Below are positions 30,806 to 39,143 of a DNA stretch of 64,000 bases, piece by piece. Where the stretch lies: assembly GCA_021816625.1 (NCBI GenBank), contig JAKAXM010000012.1, forward strand, positions 1-64,000, in the 5' to 3' direction. Made by a program: the position numbers and the translations under genes. The stretch comes from Pseudomonadota bacterium (GTDB lineage: Bacteria; Pseudomonadota; Gammaproteobacteria; Acidiferrobacterales; Acidiferrobacteraceae). Within the stretch, counting starts at the first letter, position 1. Every line of letters starts with the position of its first letter. A model generated the notes under the pieces. That model saw nothing but the letters and a program-made list of their open reading frames with translations, had not been told where the DNA came from and ran no database searches.

Positions 30806-31143
30806 AGGGGTAGGCCGATCAGGATGCGCCCGTCCGTGACGCGCACGGGCCAAGTCCGTACCTGCCCCACATCTGGCGCGCAGGCCTGGCCGCAGGTGAG
30901 ATCTATGCGCCAGTTATGCAGAGGACAGTAGACGCTATGACCGGATACGGCGCCCTCGGCGAGCGGGCCGCCCTTATGGGGGCAGCGGTTGTCGATCGCA
31001 AATATCTCATCGCGCTCATTGCGCAAAAGTGCGATCTCGCCGCCGGGAACGACGACGAGCCGGCCGCCGAGGGCGGGCAGATCGGTGAGCGCGGCCACGT
31101 CCTGCCAACGGATCGCAGTGGAAGTATCCGGGATGCCGGTCAT
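30802..31143 (-). CDS. nirD: Nitrite reductase (NADH) small subunit
   Basis: A 113-residue Rieske-type protein that accompanies NirB in the cytoplasm. Unlike many NirD proteins it keeps what looks like a full [2Fe-2S] binding pattern, CPHKGGPL at about residues 49-56 and CPLHNW at about 68-73, so it may carry a cluster. It starts in a 4-base overlap with nirB; the open frame upstream to 31209 lies inside nirB. Confidence 0.93.
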   Translation of the reverse strand: MTGIPDTSTAIRWQDVAALTDLPALGGRLVVVPGGEIALLRNERDEIFAIDNRCPHKGGPLAEGAVSGHSVYCPLHNWRIDLTCGQACAPDVGQVRTWPVRVTDGRILIGLPL

Positions 31144-33581
31144 GACGCGCCTCCGGGCCCGAGGGCCTGCGTATGGATCGTAAGCTCGCCGCCCACAGCC
31201 GCCGCCCACGGGTCCGATTCTTGGCTCACCGCAAGCCGCAGTTCGGCGGCCAGTCGGCGGCGCGTCGCAGGATGGTCCAGCACCGCCGCCTTGATGTGCG
31301 CGAGTCCGACGCGCTCGATCCAGGGGGCCGTGCGTTCGAGGTAATAGGCCTCTTTACGATAGAGCTGCATGAAGGCCTCGGCGATTTCTATGACCTCGTC
31401 TTCGGTCTTGACCTTGGTGAGCAGATCGCCGCCGCGCAGCTTCGTGCCGCCATTGCCGCCCACATAGATCTCCCAGCCCGAGTCGACGCCGATGACGCCG
31501 AAGTCCTTGATCGTGCTTTCGGCGCAATTACGCGGGCAGCCCGAGGCCGCGAGCTTCACCTTGTGCGGCGACCACATTCTCTCCAGGCGTTTTTCGAGCG
31601 CGATGGCCAGATGGGTGCTGTCTTGCGTCCCAAACCGGCAGAAGTCGGTGCCGACACAGGATTTGCAGGTGCGCAAGGCCTTGCCGTAGGCGTGCCCCGA
31701 CGGCATACCTATCTCGGCCCATATCGCCGGCAGATCTTGTTTGCGGACCCCCAGGAGATCGATGCGCTGGCCGCCTGTGAGCTTGACCAGCGGGACGGCA
31801 TAGCGTTCCGCGACAGCTGCGATGCGTTTGAGTTCCCCGGGTGTAGTGACGCCGCCGTACATACGAGGGATGACCGAGTAGGTGCCGTCTTTCTGGATGT
31901 TGGCGTGCACGCGCTCATTTACAAAGCGCGCCTGCGGGTCGTCTGTCGCTTCCACGGGCCAGGCCGTGCGTACATAGTAATTGACCGCGGGGCGGCAGGT
32001 CGGACAGCCGCCCGGCGCCTTCCACTCGAGGGCGGCAAAGACGGCGCGTGCCGACAGAAGTTTGCGGGTCACGATGGCATCGCGCACCTCGTCGTGAGTG
32101 AGATCGGTGCAGGCGCATAGCGTGCGGCGCGGGGGCGTGGTCTCATAGAGCCCGCCTAGGGTGCTTGCCAGCAGTTGCGCGACGAGATCGGTGCATGAGC
32201 CGCAGGAGGCGCTGGCTTTGGTACAGCGCCGGACATCGTCTACGGTAAAAAGTCCCTGCGCGCGGATCGCGTGCACGATGGTGCCCTTGCTGATCCCGTT
32301 GCAGCCGCAGATCTCGGCTGTATCGGGCAGCGGGTCCACGGCGCTCGCGGGTCCATGACGGGCATCGTTGGCCGGTTCGCCAAACAATAAGTGATCGCGC
32401 AATGCCGAGACATCGGCGCCGGCGCGCAGCAGCTGAAAGAGCCAGGGACCAAGCGCTGTGTCACCGTAGAGCAGGATGCCATGCAACTTGCGGTCACGCA
32501 GGACTACCTTTTTGTAGATGCCGGCCGTGGGGTCGAGCAATGAGATCTCTTCGCAGGCAGGGTCGCCTACGAAATCGCCGGCGGAAAATAGGCTTATCCC
32601 GGTGACCTTGAGCTTGGTGCTCGTAAGTGAGCCCGTGTAGCGCAGCCGGCCGTATTGGGCGAGGTGGTTGGCGGCGACCTTCGCTTGCTCGAACAGGGGG
32701 GCCACAAGACCGTAGGTCGATCCCCGATGCTGTACGCACTCACCGACAGCGTAGATTCGCGGGTCGAAGGTCTGGAGGGTATCGTCGACGATGATGCCGC
32801 GTTCGCACTGAAGACCTGCCGCCTGCGCGAGATCGATACGGGGCCGTATACCCACGGCAAAGACCAGCAGATCGGCGGGGAGTTCGCGTCCGTCCGTGAG
32901 GCGTACACCGCGCACGCGGTCGTCTCCGAGGATGGCGCAGACCTCGGCCGGTAAGCACAGGGCAAGCCCCCGCGCGATCAGACTTTTGTGGAGGAGTTCG
33001 GCGCCCGTGCGGTCCATCTGCCGGTCGAGGAGCCAGGGGTGGCGGTGGATGACGGTGACCTGCACACCCTGTTGCGCCAAGCCGTAGGCAGCCTCCAGGC
33101 CGAGCAGGCCGCCGCCCACGATGACCGCCGTGCGGCCCGGTTCCAGGGCCTGCATCACCCTCACGTCTTCCCAGGTCCGGTAGGTGACGACCCCGGGCAG
33201 CTGCCGGCCGGGGATGTCGGGCACAAAGGGGTAAGAGCCTTGGGCGAGCAGCAGTCGATCATAAGGCAGCGCCAGGCCATCGCTCGTCGTTACGGTCTTG
33301 CGGCCCCGATTGATGGCCGTCACGCGGTGCCCGGCGTGGAGCGTGATGCCATGCTCGTGATACCAGTGCCAGTTATTGAGTACCGTGTCTTCGAAGGCCA
33401 TTTCGCCGGCCAGTACCGGGGACAGGAGGATGCGGTTGTAATTGGGACGCGGTTCATCGCCGCAGACGGTGATGGTGTAATGGTCGGGCGCCATCTTGAG
33501 GAGTTCCTCGATGGTGCGTATCCCGGCCATGCCATTACCCACTACCACCAGGCGCGGTTTTTTGTCGTTGCGATCGGTCAC
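31140..33581 (-). CDS. nirB: Nitrite reductase (NADH) large subunit
   Basis: An 813-residue flavo-siroheme enzyme that reduces nitrite to ammonium with NADH in the cytoplasm. FAD-binding VVVGNGMAGIRTIEEL is at residues 12-27, NAD-binding VIVGGGLLGLEAAYGL near 150-165, and a BFD-like [2Fe-2S] region has CGCNGISKG and SCGSC (about 415-465). The siroheme/[4Fe-4S] half contains CKSCVGTDFCRFGTQ (about 636-650) and SGCPRNCAEST (about 677-687), with all four cluster cysteines. It is complete. A sigma-54 promoter and an NtrC-like site lie just upstream. The operon continues nirD-ybiB-cobA-cbiX with overlaps throughout. Confidence 0.97.
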   Translation of the reverse strand: MTDRNDKKPRLVVVGNGMAGIRTIEELLKMAPDHYTITVCGDEPRPNYNRILLSPVLAGEMAFEDTVLNNWHWYHEHGITLHAGHRVTAINRGRKTVTTSDGLALPYDRLLLAQGSYPFVPDIPGRQLPGVVTYRTWEDVRVMQALEPGRTAVIVGGGLLGLEAAYGLAQQGVQVTVIHRHPWLLDRQMDRTGAELLHKSLIARGLALCLPAEVCAILGDDRVRGVRLTDGRELPADLLVFAVGIRPRIDLAQAAGLQCERGIIVDDTLQTFDPRIYAVGECVQHRGSTYGLVAPLFEQAKVAANHLAQYGRLRYTGSLTSTKLKVTGISLFSAGDFVGDPACEEISLLDPTAGIYKKVVLRDRKLHGILLYGDTALGPWLFQLLRAGADVSALRDHLLFGEPANDARHGPASAVDPLPDTAEICGCNGISKGTIVHAIRAQGLFTVDDVRRCTKASASCGSCTDLVAQLLASTLGGLYETTPPRRTLCACTDLTHDEVRDAIVTRKLLSARAVFAALEWKAPGGCPTCRPAVNYYVRTAWPVEATDDPQARFVNERVHANIQKDGTYSVIPRMYGGVTTPGELKRIAAVAERYAVPLVKLTGGQRIDLLGVRKQDLPAIWAEIGMPSGHAYGKALRTCKSCVGTDFCRFGTQDSTHLAIALEKRLERMWSPHKVKLAASGCPRNCAESTIKDFGVIGVDSGWEIYVGGNGGTKLRGGDLLTKVKTEDEVIEIAEAFMQLYRKEAYYLERTAPWIERVGLAHIKAAVLDHPATRRRLAAELRLAVSQESDPWAAAVGGELTIHTQALGPGGAS

Positions 33582-33647
33582 ATCTTATCCCTCGTGCGAG
33601 TCGCGCCAGGCAGGCAGCCCGGCAAGCTTTTTCTTAAGCGAGCCCAG

Positions 33648-33663
33648 AGCAAGCATCGTGCCA
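33648..33663 (-). promoter_or_regulatory. Sigma-54 promoter of the nirB operon
   Basis: On the minus strand the sequence reads TGGCACG-ATGC-TTGCT, an essentially perfect match to the RpoN consensus with the -24 GG and -12 GC at the correct spacing. It lies about 67 bases before the nirB start. Confidence 0.8.
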
Positions 33664-33704
33664 GTGGCAGATGTCCCTCAATCGGGCGGGCGCGCCCGGG
33701 ACCC

Positions 33705-33722
33705 TGCACCAAAATGATGACG
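33705..33722 (-). promoter_or_regulatory. NtrC-type enhancer site upstream of nirB
   Basis: The plus-strand sequence TGCACCAAAATGATGACG matches the enteric NtrC site TGCACCAAAATGGTGCAA in its whole left half and spacer, with the right half partly degraded. It lies about 45 bases upstream of the sigma-54 -24 element. A weaker GCACC-N5-CGGGC is found about 30 bases further out (33736-33750), close to three helical turns away, the spacing usual for NtrC site pairs. Confidence 0.6.
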
Positions 33723-33828
33723 CAGCCCTTCTTGCGCACCAGATCCGGGCAGGAGGGTGGCTGCCGGCAGCCCTTGACGGGCGCCCGCAGCGGCCCCATA
33801 TAGGGCGCGGATGGTAGCGGAGGGGCCT

Positions 33829-34002
33829 ATGATGAAGGATGTGAAACGGACCGTATTGGGGGTAGGCCTCGCGCTCCTCATGATTTGGGCGGCGCTGCTC
33901 GTCATGCACCTGCTGTTGGCCTTGGTCTGGGTCTTTTTTTGGGTAGGCCTGATCGGGGTCCTGGTAGCCCTGGTGCTCCACGCGCTTGAGCGATTTGTCT
34001 GA
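33829..34002 (+). CDS. Small two-segment membrane protein
   Basis: A 57-residue hypothetical protein consisting of a short basic N-terminus (MMKDVKR) and two hydrophobic segments, about residues 9-27 and 29-50, ending in ALERFV. The start is set by GGAGGGG 4 bases upstream. It is divergent from nirB across the regulatory region and 77 bases before the BI-1 family gene. No family recognised. Confidence 0.6.
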   Translation: MMKDVKRTVLGVGLALLMIWAALLVMHLLLALVWVFFWVGLIGVLVALVLHALERFV

Positions 34003-34017
34003 TGTCCGCGCGGGGCG

Positions 34018-34026
34018 TGCTATGAT
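34018..34026 (+). promoter_or_regulatory. Extended -10 promoter element
   Basis: TGCTATGAT (34018-34026) is a TGnTATGAT extended -10 located 54 bases before the BI-1 family start. No good -35 is seen at 16-18 bases, as is common for extended -10 promoters. Confidence 0.45.
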
Positions 34027-34079
34027 GGGGGCGTCATTGGTGATGTATCGTTGCCGTTTTTACGGTGAGGAGGGCCTAC

Positions 34080-34766
34080 ATGGCTCGTTCTAATTTGTTT
34101 CCGGATTCCCCGTCGGTCGGCTACTCAAGCGGTTATTCCGTCACGACGGTCATACATCGCACATACGCGCTGCTCGCGGCGACCTTGCTCTTTAGTACAT
34201 TGACCGCCGTGGTGGGCATGCGCGCAGCCTTCGCCTATCAGCATCCGATCATGATCATGATCGCCGCCTTTGCGAGCCTGTTTGCGGTTCAGTGGACCGG
34301 CGGCAAGGGCAGTCCGATGGCTGTGCCTTTGGTCTTTCTCTTTACCGGACTCATGGGTCTTTCCATAGGTCCGGTCATCGCCATGTACCTGCGTCTGCCC
34401 GCGGGCCCGACGATCGTCGCCGAGGCGTTGCTCGGCACGACCGTGATTTTCGGGAGCCTGTCTCTTTACGCCCTGATATCGCGCCGCAATTTTAACTATC
34501 TGGGCGGCTTCCTGATGACGGGCCTCGTGATCGTCGTGCTGGGAGGGCTTGCGAACCTCTTTTTTCACCTCGCCGGGTTGCAGCTCGTGATCGCGGGGAT
34601 GGCCCTCTTGGTGTTCTCGGGTCTTGTATTGTTTGACACGAGCCGCATGATCAACGGCGGAGAGACGCGGCCGGTCATTATCGCGGTAAGTCTCTACCTC
34701 GACGTCTTGAACATCTTTATGTCACTCCTTGAGATCCTGGGCGCCCTGCAAGGCCGGCGCGACTAA
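34080..34766 (+). CDS. Bax inhibitor-1 / YccA family membrane protein
   Basis: A 228-residue integral membrane protein with seven hydrophobic segments after a soluble 25-residue N-terminus. The pattern LTGLMGLSIGPVIAMY, the VFGSLSLYAL-like segment and the C-terminal FDTSRMINGGE...YLDVLNIFMSLLEILG are typical of the UPF0005/BI-1 family; E. coli YccA, a modulator of the FtsH protease, is a relative. The ATG at 34080 has GAGGAGGG upstream. The role here is inferred only from family. Confidence 0.9.
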   Translation: MARSNLFPDSPSVGYSSGYSVTTVIHRTYALLAATLLFSTLTAVVGMRAAFAYQHPIMIMIAAFASLFAVQWTGGKGSPMAVPLVFLFTGLMGLSIGPVIAMYLRLPAGPTIVAEALLGTTVIFGSLSLYALISRRNFNYLGGFLMTGLVIVVLGGLANLFFHLAGLQLVIAGMALLVFSGLVLFDTSRMINGGETRPVIIAVSLYLDVLNIFMSLLEILGALQGRRD

Positions 34767-34769
34767 GGG

Positions 34770-34899
34770 AAAAGGGCGGGGCGTGCGCCGCCTTTGGGGC
34801 CTTAAGGGGACGCCCTACCCGGCTTCTGTGGGTTGGCAGGCCCAGTTATCCGTTTTCTCTCAAAGACTGTGGCTGTGTGCGGCCCCCCTGGGGGGCCGC
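34770..34899. other. Hairpin-rich intergenic region before the cytochrome gene
   Basis: Two inverted repeats lie in this spacer. GGCGG-GGCGTGCG-CCGCC followed by TTT near 34776-34795 could terminate the BI-1 gene. GCGGCCCCCC-T-GGGGGGCCGC at 34879-34899 is a 10-bp perfect stem without a T-run. No gene is visible in the 221-base gap. Confidence 0.45.
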
Positions 34900-34987
34900 C
34901 GGCTGCACGCGCGGCTTGCCCTGGTGGCGCGCCTCGCTTAGGCTTTAAGGCCGATCACGACGGGCGATAGGGCCTGGGAGGGCGGGG

Positions 34988-35497
34988 ATGAGGATGGGTT
35001 GGGTCAGGACGGCAGTGACGGCGTGGACGGCCGTCGTGCTCGCAAGCGGGGGTGTGGCGCAGGCCGCCGGCATTCCCGCGAATCTTCAGAAGGCAGTGGC
35101 GGCGGGCGCGCGCATCTTTAAGGACGACAGCTTCGGGGGTCACGTAAGCCCGGTCGAAGACGCGGCGCGCGCGTTTGCGAGCATGGGCGGCCCCAAGGCG
35201 GGCGCGCCCCGTTATGTGACCTGCGCGACCTGCCACATCAATGGCGGGCTCACCCGCGGGCGGCTTGCCAATGGCAAACGCATACCGAGCCTGCGCAACG
35301 CGGCTGCCATCTTTCCGCGTTACAACGCGAAGACGCATCGTATGGTGACGCTCGAGGCCCAGATCCGCCACTGCGTGCGCTCCGGCATCAAGGGGCGGCC
35401 GCCGGCCTACGGTGGACAGACGATGGCCGATCTCATGAGTTATTTGGGGTCGATCGCCGAGGGGCAGCGCATCACCATCGGCGGCCCGGCCTCATAG
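34988..35497 (+). CDS. Single-heme c-type cytochrome, TsdA/SoxX-like
   Basis: A 169-residue exported protein. The signal peptide spans about residues 1-26 (cleavage near VAQA). One heme-binding CATCH is at about 78-82, followed by NGGLTRG, PSLRNAAAIFPRYN, LEAQIRHCVRSGIKG and MADLMSYLGSIAEG. This downstream pattern resembles the catalytic domain of thiosulfate dehydrogenase TsdA and of SoxX/SoxA cytochromes. A methionine near 146 or 120 could be the second ligand. It is probably periplasmic electron transfer, perhaps in sulfur oxidation, which is inference. glgA begins 8 bases after its stop, an unexpected pairing. Confidence 0.8.
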   Translation: MRMGWVRTAVTAWTAVVLASGGVAQAAGIPANLQKAVAAGARIFKDDSFGGHVSPVEDAARAFASMGGPKAGAPRYVTCATCHINGGLTRGRLANGKRIPSLRNAAAIFPRYNAKTHRMVTLEAQIRHCVRSGIKGRPPAYGGQTMADLMSYLGSIAEGQRITIGGPAS

Positions 35498-35505
35498 GCC
35501 GGGCC

Positions 35506-36933
35506 GTGCGCGTCCTTTTCGTTGCCTCCGAGTGTGATCCCTGGGTCAAGACCGGCGGCCTCGGTGATGTGGTCGCGGCCTTGCCTGCGGCGCTTGCGCG
35601 TGCGGGTGTCGAGGTGCGCGTGTGTCTGCCCTTTTATCGGTCCGTGCGCCGGCAAGTGGATGCCGCACGATCGTGTGCAACCGTACTTGGGACCGTCATC
35701 CGCGAGGCGCGCTTGCCGAGCGGGGTACCTGTCTACGCCGTGGATGCCCCTTGGCTGTTTGATCGCGACGGCGGCCCGTATCAGGACCGTAGCGGCCAGG
35801 ACTGGGCCGACAACGGTGCCCGCTTTGGCCTCTTTGGGCGGGTGAGTGCCATCCTCGCGAGCGCCGAGAGCCCGCTCACGTGGCGACCGGACATATGGCA
35901 TGGCCATGATTGGCAGGCGGGGCTTGGTCCGCTGTGGCTCAAAAACGGGCTCGCGCGGCCGGCCGCCTCGCTCATGACCATCCATAACCTGGCCTTTCAA
36001 GGCCTGTTCCCGCCCAACCTCGTTGCGACCCTCGGCCTGCCGCCGGCCACTTACGCGGTTGAGGGCGCGGAATTTTACGGCCAACTGTCGTTTCTGAAGG
36101 CCGGCCTTCACTACGCCTGTGCGCTCACCACGGTGAGCCCCCGCTACGCGTGCGAGATCCAGGAGGAGACGCATGGCTGTGGTTTGCAGGGCCTGTTGCG
36201 GCGGCGGGCCGGCGACCTGACCGGGATCGTGAACGGGATCGATGAACAGGTCTGGGACCCGGCGCGTGACCCGCTGATCGAAGCCCGCTATGACGCCAGG
36301 GATTGCGCCGGTAAACGCCTCAATAAGGAGAGCCTGCAGCGCCGCTTCGGTCTAAGCATCGATCCGGCCCGACCGCTTTTGGTTACGGTGAGCCGCCTTA
36401 CCTGGCAAAAAGGCATTGATATCGCGGTGGGCGTGGCCGATGCCTGGGTGGAGGCAGGGGGGCAGTGGATCGTGCTGGGGTCGGGCGAGCCGGACCTCGA
36501 GGCTACGGTGCGTGCGCTCGCGGACCGCCATCCGCAGGCGATCGCCGCCCATATCGGGTTTGACGAGACCTTGGCGCATCGCCTCGAGGCCGGTGCCGAT
36601 CTTTTTCTCATGCCGTCGCGGTTCGAGCCGTGTGGCCTCAATCAAATGTATAGTCAGCGCTACGGGACGCTCCCGGTGGCGCGCGCCACCGGGGGTCTCG
36701 CCGACACGATCGAGGATGTTGATGGGGATGGTGCTACGGGCACCGGGTTTTTGTTTGACGAGGCAAGCCCCGCGGGCCTATGGGGCGCGCTCGCACGGGC
36801 GCTTTCGGTCTATCGCGATCCGCCGCGTTTTGCAGCGCTCAGGGCGCGGGCGATGAGCCGCCATTTTTCCTGGGAGCAGAGCGCGGCCCGTTATGCCGAT
36901 ATCTATGAACGCCTAAGCCGTGCACCTTGTTAG
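35506..36933 (+). CDS. glgA: Glycogen synthase (ADP-glucose)
   Basis: A GT5 glycogen synthase, 475 residues, that transfers glucose from ADP-glucose to the non-reducing ends of glycogen. The ADP-glucose-binding KTGGLGDV is at residues 16-23, and the C-terminal nucleotide site SRFEPCGLNQMYSQRYG is at about 372-388. The start is GTG, directly at the conserved RVLFVASE beginning. It lies 8 bases after the cytochrome gene and is convergent with glk, with 3 bases between stops. Confidence 0.96.
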   Translation: MRVLFVASECDPWVKTGGLGDVVAALPAALARAGVEVRVCLPFYRSVRRQVDAARSCATVLGTVIREARLPSGVPVYAVDAPWLFDRDGGPYQDRSGQDWADNGARFGLFGRVSAILASAESPLTWRPDIWHGHDWQAGLGPLWLKNGLARPAASLMTIHNLAFQGLFPPNLVATLGLPPATYAVEGAEFYGQLSFLKAGLHYACALTTVSPRYACEIQEETHGCGLQGLLRRRAGDLTGIVNGIDEQVWDPARDPLIEARYDARDCAGKRLNKESLQRRFGLSIDPARPLLVTVSRLTWQKGIDIAVGVADAWVEAGGQWIVLGSGEPDLEATVRALADRHPQAIAAHIGFDETLAHRLEAGADLFLMPSRFEPCGLNQMYSQRYGTLPVARATGGLADTIEDVDGDGATGTGFLFDEASPAGLWGALARALSVYRDPPRFAALRARAMSRHFSWEQSAARYADIYERLSRAPC

Positions 36934-36936
36934 CGA

Positions 36937-37959
36937 TCAGGTAGCGGCGCGGCGTGCCTGCGCGAGGCCGTAGGCGGCCGTGCCCATGAGCGTGGCATTG
37001 GGATTCGTTACGACATGTACGGGAATGTCGGCCAGAAGTTTAGCGAAGCGGCCCTTGGCGCAGAAGGTCTGCACAAAGCGCTCGGCGCTCAGGAGTGGCA
37101 GCAGGCGCGGGGGGATCCCTCCGGCCACATAGACGCCGCCAAGGGCGAACACGGTGAGCGCGAGATTGCCGGCCTTGGCGGCCAGGATGGTCAGGAAGGC
37201 CTCAACGGTCGCTTGGCAGAGCGGGCAGGGGCTTTTGGGATCAAGGGCTGCCGCGAGGATTACCGGGGTGCGGTCCAAAGACGTGGCCAAGGCCGCGGCC
37301 ACGGCCGGGGACTCGCGTGAGAGTTGTTGGTCGCGCAAGAAATCGTAGAGATGGGGGATACCCTTGCCCGAGCACACGAGTTCGAAACTCACATGATCGA
37401 CATGCCGGCGCAGATAGGGGATGAGGCCCGCCAAGTCTTCCCTCGGAGGCGCAAAATCGGCGTGCCCCCCTTCCGAGGGTTGGGGACAGTAACGCGCGCC
37501 ATCCCAGACCAGAAAGGCCTCGCCTAGGCCCGTGCCCGGGGCGATCACCGCCTTCGTGGCCCCCGGCACGTCACGGCCGGGGTTGAGCGTCTTCACATCC
37601 GCGGCGCCGAGCAACGGCACGGCGTGGGCGAGGGCAGCCAGATCGTTTAGGATGTCGACGGTGCGCAAAGACAGCGCGGCCGCGAGGTTTTGGGCATCGA
37701 CTTCCCACGGGAGGTTGGTCAGCTGGGCGCGGCCCCCGACGACGGGGCCGGCGACATCTAGGCAGGCGTGAGCTACCGTCAGGCCAGCGGTCGCGAGGAA
37801 CTCACCGAGCAAGCTCTGCAGGTCGGGATATTCGGCACTTTTGAGGCGCGCCCGCGCCACCGGTTGCGCCAGACCTTCCCGGGCCGACAGGATCAGGAGA
37901 TCGGTCTTCGTGCCGCCGACATCACCTACCAGCACTAGTTCGTTTGTCTCGGCGCTCAC
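36937..37959 (-). CDS. glk: Glucokinase
   Basis: A 340-residue ATP-dependent glucokinase of the E. coli Glk family. The phosphate-binding GDVGGTKTDL is at about residues 12-21, LNDLAALAHAVP at about 107-118, the adenosine-site APGTGLGEAFLVW at about 141-153, and the EGGHADFAPP segment lies near 164-173. I start at GTG 37959, which has GAGG upstream and matches the family start; the longer frame to 38118 overlaps gnd. It can phosphorylate glucose released by GlgX, MalQ, TreS or TreZ products. Confidence 0.94.
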   Translation of the reverse strand: MSAETNELVLVGDVGGTKTDLLILSAREGLAQPVARARLKSAEYPDLQSLLGEFLATAGLTVAHACLDVAGPVVGGRAQLTNLPWEVDAQNLAAALSLRTVDILNDLAALAHAVPLLGAADVKTLNPGRDVPGATKAVIAPGTGLGEAFLVWDGARYCPQPSEGGHADFAPPREDLAGLIPYLRRHVDHVSFELVCSGKGIPHLYDFLRDQQLSRESPAVAAALATSLDRTPVILAAALDPKSPCPLCQATVEAFLTILAAKAGNLALTVFALGGVYVAGGIPPRLLPLLSAERFVQTFCAKGRFAKLLADIPVHVVTNPNATLMGTAAYGLAQARRAAT

Positions 37960-38117
37960 AGTATGGCCTCGTGGTCGGGCGCGCCCGCGTGCTCCTAATG
38001 GTAGCGCACTCCGCCAAGGCGCACAGCGCCGCGTAAGGACCGCGGGCCGAATGGCTAGTGTGCATGCCGGAGGCTTAACGTTTAAGCTGTCGCGAGGTGC
38101 GGCCAGGAGGGATGGCA

Positions 38118-39131
38118 ATGCGAATCGGCATGGTAGGTTTGGGGCGCATGGGCGCCAACATGGGACTGCGCCTCGGGCGCGCCGGGCATGAGTGCGTGGG
38201 TTATGCTCGGAGCCCCGGGACGGTCGCGGCGTTCAAAAACCAAGGGGGCCTTGGGGCTTACTCATTGGCCGAACTCGTGGGCTCGCTAACGGCACCCCGC
38301 GTGATCTGGTGTATGGTGCCGGCCGCGACCGTAGACGGCCTGCTCACCGAATTGCGGCCCCTCCTGGCAGCCGGCGACACGGTCGTCGATGGCGGCAATT
38401 CGTTCTACCAGGATGACATCCGACGCGCCGCCGAGCTTGGCTCCGCCGGTATCAACTACGTCGACGTCGGCACGAGCGGCGGCGTTTTTGGGCTGGAGCG
38501 CGGCTATTGTCTCATGATCGGTGGCGATGCCGCCCCGGTCGCGGCCCTAGATGCCCTATTCCGTGCGCTCGCCCCTGGACCGTTGGCTGCCCCCCGGACC
38601 CCAGGCCGTCCCAGCCCGCCCGCCGGTGCGGAGCTTGGTTATCTCCATTGCGGTGCGCACGGTGCCGGTCATTTCGTGAAGATGGTCCACAATGGCATCG
38701 AGTACGGACTCATGGCCGCCTATGCCGAAGGGTTCAATATTCTCAGACAGGCCAATATCGGTGCGGTCGACCATCCGCAGGACGCCGAGACCGCGCCGCT
38801 TCGGCATCCTGAACACTTTCAATATGACATCGATATCCCCGAGGTTGCGGAACTCTGGCGGCGTGGCAGTGTGGTGAGTTCCTGGCTACTCGACTTGACG
38901 GCGGCGGCGCTGTGCGCAAACCCAAGTCTTTCCGGGTTCGCAGGACGCGTCGCCGATTCCGGTGAGGGGCGCTGGACCGTCGAGGCGGCCGTTGCCGAAG
39001 GCGTACCGGCTCCGGTCATCAGCGCGGCCCTTTATGCGCGCTTTGGTTCGCGCGGTCATGCCGATTTTGCGGACCGCATTCTCGCGGCCATGCGCTATCA
39101 ATTTGGAGGACACGAGGAGAAGGGCGCGTGA
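38118..39131 (+). CDS. gnd: 6-phosphogluconate dehydrogenase, decarboxylating (short GndA type)
   Basis: Oxidises 6-phosphogluconate to ribulose 5-phosphate; 337 residues, the short NAD-type form. The nucleotide fold GMVGLGRMGANMGLRL is at residues 4-19, DGGNSFYQDD at about 93-102, the TSGGVFGLERGYCLMIGGD substrate loop follows, and catalytic GHFVKMVHNGIEYG lies near 188-201. A proline-rich insert of about 20 residues (about 157-177) separates the two last elements, which the family normally joins directly. The ATG at 38118 has AGGAGG upstream (another ATG lies at 38112). It is divergent from glk. Confidence 0.93.
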   Translation: MRIGMVGLGRMGANMGLRLGRAGHECVGYARSPGTVAAFKNQGGLGAYSLAELVGSLTAPRVIWCMVPAATVDGLLTELRPLLAAGDTVVDGGNSFYQDDIRRAAELGSAGINYVDVGTSGGVFGLERGYCLMIGGDAAPVAALDALFRALAPGPLAAPRTPGRPSPPAGAELGYLHCGAHGAGHFVKMVHNGIEYGLMAAYAEGFNILRQANIGAVDHPQDAETAPLRHPEHFQYDIDIPEVAELWRRGSVVSSWLLDLTAAALCANPSLSGFAGRVADSGEGRWTVEAAVAEGVPAPVISAALYARFGSRGHADFADRILAAMRYQFGGHEEKGA

Positions 39132-39143
39132 CGTGGGCACGGA

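Noticed and set aside
31173-32120. 315-codon plus-strand open frame inside nirB
   Set aside because: Antisense to the siroheme half of NirB, whose cluster cysteines are all conserved; no independent motif.
33770-33805. Possible -35/-10 pair (TTGACG and CATATA) before the small membrane protein
   Set aside because: The -10 match is poor at 17-base spacing and the better TATAGG needs 19 bases; not reliable.
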